Shown: positions 1-9,612 of the stretch, one piece after another
Position numbering within the stretch: position 1 is the first letter of the stretch
How the letters are laid out: each line of letters starts with the position of its first letter
Source: Negativicutes bacterium
Lineage (GTDB): Bacteria > Bacillota_C > Negativicutes > Sporomusales_B > JARLHX01
Direction: 5' to 3'
Length of the DNA stretch: 64,000 nucleotides
Assembly: GCA_031292035.1 (NCBI GenBank)
Contig: JARLHX010000278.1
Span: forward strand, 24,119-88,118
The notes under the pieces: generated by a model
Told to the model about the DNA's origin: nothing
The model's input: only the letters and a program-made list of their open reading frames with translations
The model's database searches: none
Translations under genes and position numbers: made by a program

Positions 1-2
1 TT

Positions 3-332
3 GCCGGACACGGGACCGAGACCGGCCAGACCGCCAAAGCCCAGGGCAAATATGACGCGGCTACCGCGCCAGGCATCTACAAAGCCCTGAATGATTTCTA
101 CCTCAACGGCATGCCCTGCGATCAGGCCGACAGTGTCATCACCTCCCAGCCTGACAGCCTGATCTGGGAAACAGGCGCCTGCCTCCAGGCCCCCAACTGG
201 AAGCGGGTCGGCATGGACGAGGCGGACATGACCAGCTTTTACCAGACCTGGCTCAAAGCCTTCGTCGCCGGCATCAATCCCGACTTTGTACTAAAAGCGG
301 CGGCAAACCGCTACGAAATCTGCAAAAAATAA
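3..332 (+). CDS. C-terminal part of an unknown protein (5' end outside window)
   Basis: The reading frame is open from base 3 to the TAA at 330-332, so only the last 109 residues are seen. The visible part is soluble, without membrane segments, and has three cysteines: in MPCDQ, in ETGACLQ and in the C-terminal EICKK. The tail arrangement (Trp/Cys, a GINP motif, then a cysteine close to the end) faintly recalls L-2-amino-thiazoline-4-carboxylic acid hydrolase-like proteins, but I do not trust this enough to name it. A strong terminator follows 50 bases later, so this is the last gene of its transcript. Confidence 0.6.
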   Translation, partial: AGHGTETGQTAKAQGKYDAATAPGIYKALNDFYLNGMPCDQADSVITSQPDSLIWETGACLQAPNWKRVGMDEADMTSFYQTWLKAFVAGINPDFVLKAAANRYEICKK

Positions 333-380
333 TCCCTTTAGCGGCAAAAGCCTCATTCTATTGAACCACGGTCTGGCCTA

Positions 381-417
381 AAAACTATCCCCTCCGGAAA
401 CGAGGGGATAGTTTTTT
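381..417 (+). terminator. Rho-independent terminator
   Basis: The arms AAAACTATCCCC and GGGGATAGTTTT form a 12-bp stem around a short loop, and the right arm runs into TTTTTT. It closes the transcript of the partial gene upstream. Confidence 0.9.
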
Positions 418-474
418 GTCCTGCCGCAAACAATAATCGCTAGGAATCAACGCTGCTCTCAGGAGGAAATACTG

Positions 475-1491
475 ATGGAACAAGCGAAAAATCTGCGCCT
501 GATTTCAACAGAGATCGGTGCCCTTTGGACCCACTATATGAATGACACCATGGCCTCTTGCTATTTGAAATATTTCCTGCACAAGGCCAAAGACCTGGAA
601 ATACGTTCACTGCTCGAATTTGCTCTCGGCTTGTCGCAAAAGCATATTGAAAGTATTACCCGCATTTTCAAGCAGGAAGGCATTCCTATCCCGGCCGGCT
701 ACAGCGACAGTGACGTCAATGTCAATGCACCCCGGCTCTATTCTGACACCTTTGCCCTCCGCTACTTGCGGCACATGGGCAAGTCGGGGCTGGCCGGCTA
801 CGCCTTGTCGGTATACCTGGCCGTTCGCCAGGATGTGCGCGAGTTCTACTATGCCTGCGAACGGTCTGTCATGGAGCTGAACGAGCGGGTGATCCAGGTT
901 CATTTATCCAAGGGAGTCTTCATCCGCGCCCCCTATCTCCCGATCCCGAAACAGGTTGAATTTGTTCAGGCTCCGAATTTCATGGGCGGTTTGACAGGCA
1001 GCCTCCGGCCGCTCAATGCCATGGAACTGATGCACCTGTTTGCCAATGTCCAGACCAATGCCATGTCCCGGGCCTTACTAATCGGCTTTTCTCAGGTCGC
1101 CGAGTGCAAAGACGTCCGCCAGTTCATGGTCCGAGGCCAAGAGATATCCAAGAAACATATCGAGGTACTCAGCAAGCTGTTTATAGCTGACGACCTCTCG
1201 GCACCCGAAACCTGGGACTCCGAAGTGACCGATTCGACGGTTGCCCCCTTTTCCGACAAGCTTATGATGATGCATGTCATCAGTCTGGTCGCGACCGGTA
1301 TGGCGAATTACGGCGTCGCCCTTGGCGCCAGCACCAGAATCGATGTGGCGGCTGACTACGGGCGTCTCATGGCGGAAACAGCCCAATTTGGCGAAGACGG
1401 CGCGCAAATCATGATCAAACACGGTTGGCTGGAGCAGCCGCCCCAAGCCGCCAACCGCAGAGAATTGGCGATGAGTGGCAGCAAAAAGTAA
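475..1491 (+). CDS. DUF3231 family protein
   Basis: A 338-residue soluble protein of two similar all-helical halves, about residues 10-165 and 185-330. Each half starts with a helix of the type LWTHYMNDTMASCYLKYFL or LMHLFANVQTNAMSRALLI and contains a KKHIE or KHIES segment. This twofold ferritin-like layout is typical of DUF3231 proteins, which are common in spore-forming Firmicutes; their function is unknown, and a role in spores is only suspected from their distribution. The start is supported by AGGAGG eight bases before the ATG. The gene appears monocistronic, with a hairpin just after the stop. Confidence 0.85.
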   Translation: MEQAKNLRLISTEIGALWTHYMNDTMASCYLKYFLHKAKDLEIRSLLEFALGLSQKHIESITRIFKQEGIPIPAGYSDSDVNVNAPRLYSDTFALRYLRHMGKSGLAGYALSVYLAVRQDVREFYYACERSVMELNERVIQVHLSKGVFIRAPYLPIPKQVEFVQAPNFMGGLTGSLRPLNAMELMHLFANVQTNAMSRALLIGFSQVAECKDVRQFMVRGQEISKKHIEVLSKLFIADDLSAPETWDSEVTDSTVAPFSDKLMMMHVISLVATGMANYGVALGASTRIDVAADYGRLMAETAQFGEDGAQIMIKHGWLEQPPQAANRRELAMSGSKK

Positions 1492-1505
1492 TGGCCTGAC
1501 AAACC

Positions 1506-1540
1506 AAGAACCCCCAGTCAGCATGCGGCGGGGGGTTCTT
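1506..1540 (+). terminator. Probable terminator
   Basis: AAGAACCCCC pairs with GGGGGGTTCTT across a short loop right after the DUF3231 gene. The T tract is poor (TTCTTCG), so termination may be weak. Confidence 0.6.
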
Positions 1541-1593
1541 CGAAATGATATCCTGGCAAAAAAATGACTCGTATAATCTAAAGGAGTCCCTCT

Positions 1594-2103
1594 ATGAGGA
1601 TCATACTGGCTGTGCTGGGGATCGTCTGCGCGTTGCTATTGACCAAGTGGCGCCATTGGAAAGATTACTATCCGACAATCGTCTTTATGATTGCCCTAAA
1701 TGCAACAATGGCCACCATCACCCATGATCATCGGCTCTGGATCTTTATGCCGAGCTCTATCTTGACCTCCCATACCGTGAGCGACCTTATGCATACCTAT
1801 ATTACTTTCCCGGTCACGGTGCTCCTCTTTTTCAGCCATTATCCGCGGCGAAAAACGCACCAACTATTCTTTATCCTCGCCTGGGCGGCTCTATATAGCT
1901 GGGTAGAATTCTTGTTTGAGCAATTAGGTTTAATTGTTTATACTAACGGCTGGTCTTTCCTCTGGTCGGCATTATTTAATTGCGTGATGTTTCCGATACT
2001 ACGGGTTCACTATCAATACCCCTTGCTGGCGTGGGCGCTGTCCGGTCTGGTCCTGACTTTTATCTGGCTTCACTTCGGGTTCACCTTGGAAATGTTGCGC
2101 TAG
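1594..2103 (+). CDS. CBO0543-like small integral membrane protein
   Basis: A 169-residue protein with about five membrane helices and short loops. The early WRHWKDYYPTI motif, the LW at the start of the next segment and aromatic residues at helix ends resemble the CBO0543 family of Firmicutes membrane proteins, whose function is unknown. Two other proteins in this window (starting at 9879 and 37263) belong to the same broad group but are much closer to each other than to this one. The ATG is preceded by AAAGGAG with suitable spacing. The base composition is more AT-rich than most neighbours, which fits a membrane protein. Confidence 0.7.
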   Translation: MRIILAVLGIVCALLLTKWRHWKDYYPTIVFMIALNATMATITHDHRLWIFMPSSILTSHTVSDLMHTYITFPVTVLLFFSHYPRRKTHQLFFILAWAALYSWVEFLFEQLGLIVYTNGWSFLWSALFNCVMFPILRVHYQYPLLAWALSGLVLTFIWLHFGFTLEMLR

Positions 2104-2335
2104 CAGTCCAAACGATCACCATGGGACTGGCCAATTTATCCTTTTATTCACCCTATCGCACGATGGGTCTTCTTTTTTCCCCTGGCCTGCAATATATATA
2201 GCCACAGGGCAATCAAAATTAATTTGCTTTTAATAGAAAATATTTGCTAATTATCCAAAATATAGAAGGTATTTTCTTGTTGCCCTAGAAATGGAACCTG
2301 CAGAATCCAATAATAAATGAAAGGAGTTGTCCACC

Positions 2336-2653
2336 ATGACTGTCAAAGACAACACCATCGGTACGACCCCCGATTGCAGCACCGCCGGCAAAGGCTTTGC
2401 CCGCACCGACACCACCGATATCGCCTCCGAGGATTGCGCCATGCCTGACGGCCCAGGCAAGGGCTTTGCCAAAGCCGATTTTGGCGCAGAGTCCCCCAAC
2501 CCCCTCCAAGCATCCGCCGCCCCCGATTGCAGCACCGCCGGCAAAGGCTTCGCCCGCACCGACACCACCGATATCGCCTCCGAGGATTGCGCCATGCCTG
2601 ACGGCCCAGGCAAGGGCTTTGCCAAAGCCGATTTCGGCAATAAAGACAAATAG
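2336..2653 (+). CDS. Small Cys/Gly-rich repeat protein with tandem duplication
   Basis: A 105-residue hydrophilic protein with no signal peptide or membrane segment, rich in Asp, Gly, Ala, Lys and Thr and almost without large hydrophobic residues apart from Phe, so it is probably disordered. Residues 12-50 and 63-101 are identical 39-residue copies. Each copy has two related modules, DCSTAGKGFARTD and DCAMPDGPGKGFAKAD, giving four modules of the form DC-x(3-6)-GKGFA-[KR]-[TA]-D. AAGGAG lies nine bases before the ATG; a TTG nine bases earlier is a worse start. It is a stand-alone gene between two membrane-protein genes, with its own terminator. I do not recognise a family. A metal-binding, spore or precursor-peptide role is conceivable, but no modification enzyme lies nearby. 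Confidence 0.8.
   Translation: MTVKDNTIGTTPDCSTAGKGFARTDTTDIASEDCAMPDGPGKGFAKADFGAESPNPLQASAAPDCSTAGKGFARTDTTDIASEDCAMPDGPGKGFAKADFGNKDK
2369..2638 (+). repeat. Direct repeat, two 117-bp copies at 153-bp period
   Basis: Bases 2369-2485 and 2522-2638 differ at only two positions, both synonymous third positions in Phe codons (TTT/TTC). Both copies are in frame inside the small repeat protein. The near identity points to a recent duplication or gene-conversion event. Confidence 0.95.
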
Positions 2654-2712
2654 GCCCCCTGCTGCCCAGCCTGGCTCGCTGCCAGAATACAGCATAGATT
2701 CCCCAAGCCCTG

Positions 2713-2747
2713 CTCCCTGTTGTCAATCTGACGGCAGGGAGTTTTTC
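2713..2747 (+). terminator. Rho-independent terminator
   Basis: CTCCCTG and CAGGGAG form a 7-bp stem with a 15-base loop followed by TTTTTC. It ends the repeat-protein transcript. Confidence 0.75.
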
Positions 2748-2938
2748 ATCCGCCAGCGTCATCTTCCCAAAAATAACCCGCTCTTGGATAATTATTCACA
2801 GGAACACAGGAAAAAAGAAAGGATATCATATGATTTGTGTGGAAAAAGGTAACAATTATAAAAATTCTGAATCCGGCCTCACAGCACCAGCAAATGCCGC
2901 CGGAAATCGCAGGAGAATAAACGGGAGGGGCTAAAAGG

Positions 2939-4192
2939 ATGTTTAAAAACAGCAAGAACTATCGATGGTGGGTAGTATTTCTTCTCTGGACAGGTTGCAT
3001 TACCAATGCAATGGACCGCGGCAGCCTCGGGGTGGCAGCCCCCTATATCATGAAAGACCTGAACCTCGATCCGGCGCTGATGGGGGTTGTGCTGTCCTCG
3101 TTTTTCTGGACTTATACTGCGATGAATATTCCCGCCGGACTATTAGCCGATAAATTCGGCTCCAAAATGGCTCTCGGCTGGTCGGCCTTCATCTGGTCGG
3201 GGCTGACCGCCCTGACTGGCAGCGCCACCAGCTATATTCAGCTGATTGCCTTCCGGCTCGGGGTCGGTGTAGGGGAAGCCGGCATCCAGCCCATCAACAT
3301 CAAAGTCGTCAAAAACAACTTTCCCACCCCCGAACGCGGCACCGCCGTCGGTATGTACAACTCGGGGATGCGCGTCGGACTGGCCATTGTGCCGGTGCTG
3401 ATGGCCTTTTTGATGAGCGCCTGGAACTGGCGGGTGGCCTTTTACATTACCGGCCTGATCAGCCTGCTGTGGGTAGCCCTGTGGTATTTCACCTTTAAGT
3501 CTGATAAACCCGAACCGGTAAAACAGGGCGAAGTCGTCGACAAGGTTCCCTGGATGGAGCTTCTCAAACACCGGACCATTGTCGGCATTGTCATTTCGAA
3601 ATTTTTCCAGGACTATATGTACTTCGTATTCGTGACCTGGCTGCCGGCCTATCTGGTCATGGAACGCGGCTTTACCATCATCAAAATGGGCTGGTATGCT
3701 TCCATGCCGTGGATCATCACCTTCTGCGCCCTGCCCCTTGTCGGCATCCTTTCCGACACCTTGATCAAACGGGGCATGACGGTTACCAACTCCCGCAAAG
3801 GGATGATCATCGGCGGCCACGCGGTGGCGTCACTGGTGGTCTTTGCCGTCTACACCGACAACGCGCTACTAGCGATGTGGCTGATGACCATCGCCGTAGT
3901 CTTCGAATCGTCGGCCAGCACCATTATGATGGTAACCTGCGCCGAAATCGCCCCGCCCAACGCCGCCGGCGCCGTGGCCGGCATCATGAATACCGCCGCC
4001 GGACTGGCGGGGATCGTCGCCCCGATCATCACCGGCATTCTGCTCAAGCTGACCGGCAGCTTTCAGCAGGCCTTCGCCCTGGCCAGCGTGTTTATCGTGA
4101 TTGCAGCGCTCACCATGTGGTTTGTCGTCGGCAAGATCGAAGTCATCACCTTTGACAAGAAACCGGCCGCCGATCAGGTCATCAGCGGCTAG
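2939..4192 (+). CDS. MFS transporter, anion:cation symporter (ACS) type
   Basis: A 417-residue protein with 12 predicted membrane helices. The N-terminal NAMDRGSLGVAAPYIMKDL segment followed by SSFFWTYTAMNIPAGLLADK is the signature layout of ACS-family (hexuronate/phthalate/sulfolactate-type) MFS carriers, which import organic anions with protons or Na+. The RLGVGVGEAGIQP stretch is the usual helix-4 region. The substrate cannot be read from the sequence; sugar acids or aromatic acids are typical. AGGGG lies before the ATG. A short-chain dehydrogenase follows, so uptake and first oxidation of one substrate is a reasonable inference. It is a clear paralogue of the transporter at 56421. Confidence 0.88.
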   Translation: MFKNSKNYRWWVVFLLWTGCITNAMDRGSLGVAAPYIMKDLNLDPALMGVVLSSFFWTYTAMNIPAGLLADKFGSKMALGWSAFIWSGLTALTGSATSYIQLIAFRLGVGVGEAGIQPINIKVVKNNFPTPERGTAVGMYNSGMRVGLAIVPVLMAFLMSAWNWRVAFYITGLISLLWVALWYFTFKSDKPEPVKQGEVVDKVPWMELLKHRTIVGIVISKFFQDYMYFVFVTWLPAYLVMERGFTIIKMGWYASMPWIITFCALPLVGILSDTLIKRGMTVTNSRKGMIIGGHAVASLVVFAVYTDNALLAMWLMTIAVVFESSASTIMMVTCAEIAPPNAAGAVAGIMNTAAGLAGIVAPIITGILLKLTGSFQQAFALASVFIVIAALTMWFVVGKIEVITFDKKPAADQVISG

Positions 4193-4242
4193 GATTGCAC
4201 CAGCAAAAAGAAGCCACTCGCAATCAAGAAGACGGGGTACTA

Positions 4243-4280
4243 GACGGGTAGCCGGGGGGAAACTCCCGTCTACCCGTTTC
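4243..4280 (+). other. Hairpin between MFS and SDR genes
   Basis: ACGGGTAG and CTACCCGT can pair with a G/C-rich interior, followed by TTTCTCG. It may be a weak terminator or an mRNA-processing hairpin that tunes expression of the downstream dehydrogenase. Confidence 0.5.
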
Positions 4281-4344
4281 TCGCAGGCAGCGCGGCCCGG
4301 CAACGCTGCGCAAAACATGAGATTTACGAAGGAGGCATCAGGCT

Positions 4345-5127
4345 ATGGATCTAGGACTCACAGGAAAAGTGACGGTCATCACCGGAGGAGCAACCGGCAT
4401 CGGCGCGGCCTGCGCCCGGGCTTTCGCCGCCGAGGGCTGCAAACTGGCGATCTGTGGCCGGAGCCAGGAGAAACTGGACACAGCAAAGAAAGAATTCGCG
4501 GCCGTTGGTCACCAAATGGTAGCCCTCTCTGCCGATGCGTCAGACGAAGCGGCGCTCACGGCCTTTGCCGCCGAGGTCTACCGGCACTACGGCAAAATCG
4601 ACATCTGGATAAACAATGCCGGTATCTCGCCCAAACGCCGCCTCATCGAGATGAGTGGCGACGAATGGGACGACGTCATGCGGATCAACCTCAAGTCAGC
4701 CTTCCTCGGCGCGAAAATCGCCGCCACCTATATGAGAAAAAGCGGCGGCGGAGTCATCCTGAACGCCGCCTCCATCACCGCCAATATGCCGCTGGCGACA
4801 GGCGGAGCCTATGCCGCCACCAAGGCGGCCATCGTCAGCCTGACCAAATCGCTGGCAGCCGAACTGGCGCCGTACGGCATCCGGGTCAACGCCTATATGC
4901 CCGGCTTTATCCGGACCGAGCTCAATAAAGAGCGTGCCGCCCAGCAGGAAGCCTACCTCACGTCCCAGGTAGCCCTCAAAAGGCTGGGCACACCCGAGGA
5001 CGTGGCGCCCACCCTCCTCTTTTTGGCCTCCGGTCTTGCCGGCTATATCACCGGCAGCGCGGTCGAGATATCAGGCGGCAAATTCGTCATCCAAAATCCC
5101 GATGTCCCCTGGACCTGGCAAGACTGA
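4345..5127 (+). CDS. SDR family NAD(P)-dependent oxidoreductase
   Basis: A 260-residue classical short-chain dehydrogenase. The cofactor motif TGGATGIG is at residues 13-20, the NNAG motif near 90, the catalytic Ser at about 143 (NAASITA), and the YxxxK pair is Tyr156/Lys160 (YAATK). The C-terminal VEISGGKF segment is standard for the family. Such enzymes oxidise or reduce alcohol/carbonyl groups on sugars, sugar acids, hydroxy acids or acyl chains; the sequence alone does not tell which. AAGGAGG lies eight bases before the ATG. It follows the ACS-type transporter by 152 bases, which suggests that it acts on the imported compound. Confidence 0.9.
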   Translation: MDLGLTGKVTVITGGATGIGAACARAFAAEGCKLAICGRSQEKLDTAKKEFAAVGHQMVALSADASDEAALTAFAAEVYRHYGKIDIWINNAGISPKRRLIEMSGDEWDDVMRINLKSAFLGAKIAATYMRKSGGGVILNAASITANMPLATGGAYAATKAAIVSLTKSLAAELAPYGIRVNAYMPGFIRTELNKERAAQQEAYLTSQVALKRLGTPEDVAPTLLFLASGLAGYITGSAVEISGGKFVIQNPDVPWTWQD

Positions 5128-5148
5128 ATTTCCTACCGTCCTTTGAGC

Positions 5149-5203
5149 GGGGTTGCCACCCTTTTCGCTCCATGCCGACAGCTGAAATAGGGTGGTAACC
5201 CCC
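5149..5203 (+). other. Long hairpin without T tract
   Basis: GGGGTTGCCACCC and GGGTGGTAACCCC are nearly complementary across a 29-base loop. No T tract follows, so it is not a normal intrinsic terminator; it sits about 105 bases before the chemoreceptor start and could protect mRNA or regulate. Confidence 0.55.
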
Positions 5204-5308
5204 GAAAGGTAATATATTATGTAATATTTTTATTTCCTGGTAGGATATTTAGCATTATTTGTCGTATTTTTCAGACAAAGGTCATCACACAGGGGAGGAA
5301 CTATCACT

Positions 5309-7282
5309 ATGAACAGTATTCAGACCAAACTGACCGTGACCATTCTCGCCATTTTCATTCTGGCGATGAGCGTGCTCGGTGGCCTCAACTACTGGAAAGC
5401 CCGGGGAATCATCACCGATTCGGTCGGCAAAGACATGCAGGAGCTGGCCGTCACCTCCGCCCGGGATGTCGGCAACTGGCTGGAATCCCGCAAAGACGAA
5501 ATGGCGGTCATGTCGGTGGCCCCGGTGGTGCAAGGCGGCGATAAGACCGCCATTGTTTCCTTCCTTGTGAATGTGGCCAAGACCAATAAAGCCTATGACG
5601 GTATTTCCTATGCCGCGTTGAATGGAGATTATGTCAACTCGCTCGGCGTGGCCGGCAATGTCGCCGACCGGGAATACTTCAAAAAGGCTCTGACTGGCGA
5701 GACCGCCATTTCTGACCCCATTGTCTCCAAATCCAGCGGTCACCTTGTTACAGTTGTCGCCGTCCCGGTCAAGCTTGACGGCAAAGTCGTCAGCGTACTG
5801 TATGGCGCGGTTGACATGGCCGGACTGACCAAAAATGTGCTGGATATCAAAGTAGGGCAAACCGGCTATGCGCTGGTTGCGCAGCACGACGGTCTGACCA
5901 TCATCCATCCTGACAAAGAAGTGGCCATGAAAGCCAATCCCCTGAAAGACCCGAACGCCGACCCTGGCCGGAAGGCCCTCACCGAACGGATCGCCAAAGG
6001 GGAAAAAGGTCTGACCACCCTGCAAGCAATGGGGGTTGACAGGTATTATGCCTACGCCCCGGTCCCGGGAGTCAACTGGGGCCTGGCGGTCACCGTACCG
6101 ATAGCTGAGGCAACCAGCGCCGTATCAGCCCTGACAATAATATCGATGATCACCATCGTGGTAGTAGTGATCATTGCCGGCCTCTTCATCACCTGGTTCT
6201 CCCGCCGTATCGCCAAACCCATTCAGCAGCTGGAAGCCGCCGCCAACCGCATCGCCGGCGGCGACATCTCGCAGCAGAAGCTGAATATTGTCTCCAATGA
6301 CGAGATCGGACGGCTCGGTGCAAGCTTCGAACAGATGACGGGCAACCTGCGCACCCTCATCCAAAAAGTCCTCGGCGCCACCGAACAAGTCGCGGCTGCC
6401 TCGGAGGAGCTCACTGCCAGCGCCGAACAATCGGCTCAGGCGGCCAACCAAGTCGCCCTGTCGATTACCACAGTGTCTGCAGGAGTTGACGAACAACTGG
6501 CGGCAGCCGGCCAAACCTCGATCGTGGTCGAGCAGCTGTCGGCCGGTGTCCAGCAAATGGCGGCCAGCGCCAACCAGGTGGCGGCCCAGTCGGCCCAGGC
6601 GGCCGAAAAAGCCACCGACGGCGGCAAGACAGTGGAAAAAGCCGTCCTGCAGATGTCCCATATTGAAGAAACCGTCAACACCTCGGCCCAGGTTGTCGCT
6701 AAACTGGGCGAGCGTTCTAAAGAAATAGGCGAGATCGTCGGAACCATCTCCGTCATCGCCGGCCAGACCAACCTATTGGCCCTCAACGCCGCCATCGAGG
6801 CTGCGCGGGCAGGCGAACAGGGCCGGGGCTTTGCGGTGGTGGCCGAAGAAGTGCGGAAACTGGCCGAGCAATCCCAGGAGGCAGCCAAGAAGATTGCCGA
6901 ACTCATCGGCGAGATCCAGGGAGACACCGACAAAGCCGTTGTCGCCATGGTCGACGGTACACGGGAAGTCAAAACCGGCGCCGAAGTGGTTAACGCCGCC
7001 GGAGCAGCCTTCCGGGAAATCGCCGGTCTCATTACCCAGGTGTCGCGCCAGATCAAGGACATCTCCGCCGCCACCCAGCAGACGGCAACCGGCAGTCAGC
7101 AAATCGTGGGCTCTGTCAAAAAAATCGACGAACTCAGCAAGAAATCGGCAGACGAAGCCCAGAGCGTATCTGCCGCCACCGAACAGCAGCTGGCCTCTAT
7201 GGAGGAAATAGCCAGCTCCAGCGAAGAACTGGCCAAACTGGCCCAGGATCTGCAGGCCGCCATCCGTCAATTCCGCATTTAG
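5309..7282 (+). CDS. Methyl-accepting chemotaxis protein with dCache sensor
   Basis: A 657-residue transmembrane chemoreceptor. TM1 is at about residues 8-28 and TM2 at about 271-296. Between them is an extracytoplasmic double-Cache domain ([35 protein letters not shown] motifs), which typically binds amino acids, carboxylates or other small molecules. A HAMP domain follows, then the cytoplasmic coiled-coil signalling domain, whose tip [19 protein letters not shown] is near residue 482. Methylation-type Glu/Gln heptads flank the tip. AGGGGAGGAA precedes the ATG. No cheA or cheW lies in the window, so it must join an array encoded elsewhere. Confidence 0.95.
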   Translation: MNSIQTKLTVTILAIFILAMSVLGGLNYWKARGIITDSVGKDMQELAVTSARDVGNWLESRKDEMAVMSVAPVVQGGDKTAIVSFLVNVAKTNKAYDGISYAALNGDYVNSLGVAGNVADREYFKKALTGETAISDPIVSKSSGHLVTVVAVPVKLDGKVVSVLYGAVDMAGLTKNVLDIKVGQTGYALVAQHDGLTIIHPDKEVAMKANPLKDPNADPGRKALTERIAKGEKGLTTLQAMGVDRYYAYAPVPGVNWGLAVTVPIAEATSAVSALTIISMITIVVVVIIAGLFITWFSRRIAKPIQQLEAAANRIAGGDISQQKLNIVSNDEIGRLGASFEQMTGNLRTLIQKVLGATEQVAAASEELTASAEQSAQAANQVALSITTVSAGVDEQLAAAGQTSIVVEQLSAGVQQMAASANQVAAQSAQAAEKATDGGKTVEKAVLQMSHIEETVNTSAQVVAKLGERSKEIGEIVGTISVIAGQTNLLALNAAIEAARAGEQGRGFAVVAEEVRKLAEQSQEAAKKIAELIGEIQGDTDKAVVAMVDGTREVKTGAEVVNAAGAAFREIAGLITQVSRQIKDISAATQQTATGSQQIVGSVKKIDELSKKSADEAQSVSAATEQQLASMEEIASSSEELAKLAQDLQAAIRQFRI

Positions 7283-7338
7283 CAGAGATAGCCGTTAACG
7301 GCTATTCCGGCCTGCTCACAACACCAAAGGATCATTGC

Positions 7339-7374
7339 AAAGAGGTTCTGCCGCTCGGCAGAACCTCTTTTTCT
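7339..7374 (+). terminator. Rho-independent terminator
   Basis: AAAGAGGTTCTGCCG and CGGCAGAACCTCTTT form a 15-bp perfect stem with a tiny loop, ending in a T run. Confidence 0.95.
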
Positions 7375-7505
7375 TGTCATGTTACCTGGCTCTGCCCACT
7401 CCCAGCTATCGACAGCGAATTTTCCATAATATTTAGATAAATGCAGGATTTTTGGTAATTATGGCAAAGTAATACAACTATTGTAGGTAGTTTGGGAGAA
7501 TATAC

Positions 7506-9602
7506 GTGGACTTTTTACGCAGTCTCTTTACAGCTGACACGACGAATCGACAGACTACACAAAATCAGCCGTCAGGTACCAACAGATTTCATGCCCTGCG
7601 GGTGCTGACCGGTTATTCGCGTCTCATTATTTTGCTGGGGATCGTGCTGATCGCCGGCCTATGGTCGTTTGTCTGGTACCAGATCAACTATGACTACGAC
7701 CGAACCATCAACGAAGCCTCCCGCGAAACCATGAATCTGACAATCGCCTTTGAAGAGCTTGTGCGCAGCATCATCGCCGAAGCCGCCCAGGACCTCCTCA
7801 CCCTAAAAAAAGCCTATGAAAAAGACGGTATCGCCAGCCCGGTCCTCGCCGCCTATGTGGCCAACGAGGGAAGCACTGCGGCCCGGAATCAGGTGGCCAT
7901 CATTAACGACCAGGGGACTGTGGTATTGAGCTTCAACAATCTCGCCCTGGCAACCAACATCGCCGACCGGGAGTATTTTCAGGCTCACTCTTCCCCCTCA
8001 ACCGGACTCTATATCGGCAAGCCGATCGAAGTCAGGACGTCAGGCCAGACCACCATTCCCCTAACCCGACGCCTCAACAACCCCGACGGATCGTTCGCCG
8101 GCATTGTCTATATCGGTCTAAAAGCCGACTACTTTCTTGATTTTTACAAAAAAATGAATCTTGGCCAGGACCAATTACTGACCCTGATCGGCTTGGACTG
8201 GATTGTACGGGTGCGCCAATCGGGCGACCGTGTCAACTTCGGTCAGGACGTCACCGGCAAACCACTATGGAGAAACATTCAAAGCCGCCCCGCAGGGACA
8301 TACATCACCACCGGCGAAGTGGATGCTATTCCCCGTATCGTCAGTTATCGCGTCATGCCGGAGTATCCCCTGCTCTTCGCGGTCGGCAAGTCCACCCAAG
8401 TCGCCCTGGCGGAATATGAAAGTCGAAAACAAGCCTACCTCGCCGGAGCTTCTGTTATCAGCTTATTCCTTCTAGTCTTCTGTGGTTTGCTCGGCAGTCG
8501 CGCGGCGGCCCAACAAGCCTTTAACCGCCAGCTGGACAATGCCGTCCAGGAACTGCAGCTGGCAGGCGCCAAACTGACCGAACAGGCCGAGCTCCTCGAT
8601 TTCGCCCACGATTATATCCTGGTCCGCGATTTGGACAGCAAAATCATCTACCTCAACCGCGCCGCCGAGTCCGGGTACGGTTGGCCGGCCAGTGAGGCCA
8701 TCGGGCAGGAGACCCACAGCCTGCTTGAGACCCAGTTCCCGGCAGCGGCGAAATACGATATTATGGCCAGCCTCCTGACCGATGGCCGCTGGGACGGCGA
8801 GCTGATCATCACCCGCAAAGACGGCCGACAAATCATCGTTCAGAGTCACCAGACGCTAAATCGAGATACTGACGGCAACCCGGTAGCCATTCTGGAAATC
8901 AATCACGACGTCACAGCCCAGAAAAACCTGGACGCCGAGCTGGCCCGGCTTGACCGCCTGAATATCATCGGCGAGATGGCTGCCAGCATCGGCCACGAAG
9001 TCCGCAATCCCCTGACCACCGTTCGCGGCTACCTGCAGATGTTCCAGCGCAAACACGAATACCACCAGCACCGCCAGCAATTCAAAACCATGATCGAAGA
9101 ACTGGACAGAGCCAACCTGATCATCTCCGAATTTTTATCGCTGGCAAAAAATAAAGCTGTCTTTTTAAAACGCTATAACCTGAATGATATTGTCAGTATC
9201 CTCCTGCCGCTGCTGCAAGCCGACGCTTTTCGCACCGGCCATGACCTCCAGATCGAAATGGGCGACATCCCTGATATCGATCTCGATGAGCGGGAAATCC
9301 GGCAATTGTTTTTAAACCTGGTGCGAAACGGCATGGATGCCACCCCGCCCGGCGGCAGGGTGACCATCAAAACCGAGCTAGTTGACAACAAGGTCGTGCT
9401 GACAGTGGAGGACACCGGGCACGGCATTCCCCCAGAGATTTTCGCCAAGCTGGGCACCCCCTTTGTCACTACCAAGGAAAACGGGACCGGTCTTGGTCTG
9501 GCGGTCTGCTACCGGATCGCCGACAGGCACAATGCGAAAATCGAAGTAGATACAAGTTCGGCGGGAACCACCTTTGAGGTGAAATTCAATCTGCCGGCCT
9601 AA
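7506..9602 (+). CDS. Membrane PAS sensor histidine kinase
   Basis: A 698-residue kinase. TM1 is at about 38-57 and TM2 at about 310-331, enclosing a Cache-like sensor with NIADREYFQAH and an IPLTRRLNNPDGSFAG segment. A PAS domain follows (about 360-470), then a HisKA dimerisation domain with the phospho-acceptor in SIGHEVRNP (His near 497), and an HATPase domain with NLVRNGMDA (N box), DTGHGIPPE (G1) and GTGLGLAV (G2). The start is a GTG preceded by GGGAGA. No response regulator is adjacent, so it is an orphan. Its domain order and the GHEVRNP/TTVRGYLQM segment resemble sporulation-type orphan kinases that feed a phosphorelay; this is inference. A similar kinase lies at 52215. Confidence 0.93.
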   Translation: MDFLRSLFTADTTNRQTTQNQPSGTNRFHALRVLTGYSRLIILLGIVLIAGLWSFVWYQINYDYDRTINEASRETMNLTIAFEELVRSIIAEAAQDLLTLKKAYEKDGIASPVLAAYVANEGSTAARNQVAIINDQGTVVLSFNNLALATNIADREYFQAHSSPSTGLYIGKPIEVRTSGQTTIPLTRRLNNPDGSFAGIVYIGLKADYFLDFYKKMNLGQDQLLTLIGLDWIVRVRQSGDRVNFGQDVTGKPLWRNIQSRPAGTYITTGEVDAIPRIVSYRVMPEYPLLFAVGKSTQVALAEYESRKQAYLAGASVISLFLLVFCGLLGSRAAAQQAFNRQLDNAVQELQLAGAKLTEQAELLDFAHDYILVRDLDSKIIYLNRAAESGYGWPASEAIGQETHSLLETQFPAAAKYDIMASLLTDGRWDGELIITRKDGRQIIVQSHQTLNRDTDGNPVAILEINHDVTAQKNLDAELARLDRLNIIGEMAASIGHEVRNPLTTVRGYLQMFQRKHEYHQHRQQFKTMIEELDRANLIISEFLSLAKNKAVFLKRYNLNDIVSILLPLLQADAFRTGHDLQIEMGDIPDIDLDEREIRQLFLNLVRNGMDATPPGGRVTIKTELVDNKVVLTVEDTGHGIPPEIFAKLGTPFVTTKENGTGLGLAVCYRIADRHNAKIEVDTSSAGTTFEVKFNLPA

Positions 9603-9612
9603 ACAAAAAGCA

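Noticed and set aside
3..332. Naming the first partial gene as an aminothiazoline-carboxylate hydrolase
   Set aside because: Only a loose resemblance in the C-terminal cysteine pattern; the N-terminal half is not visible.
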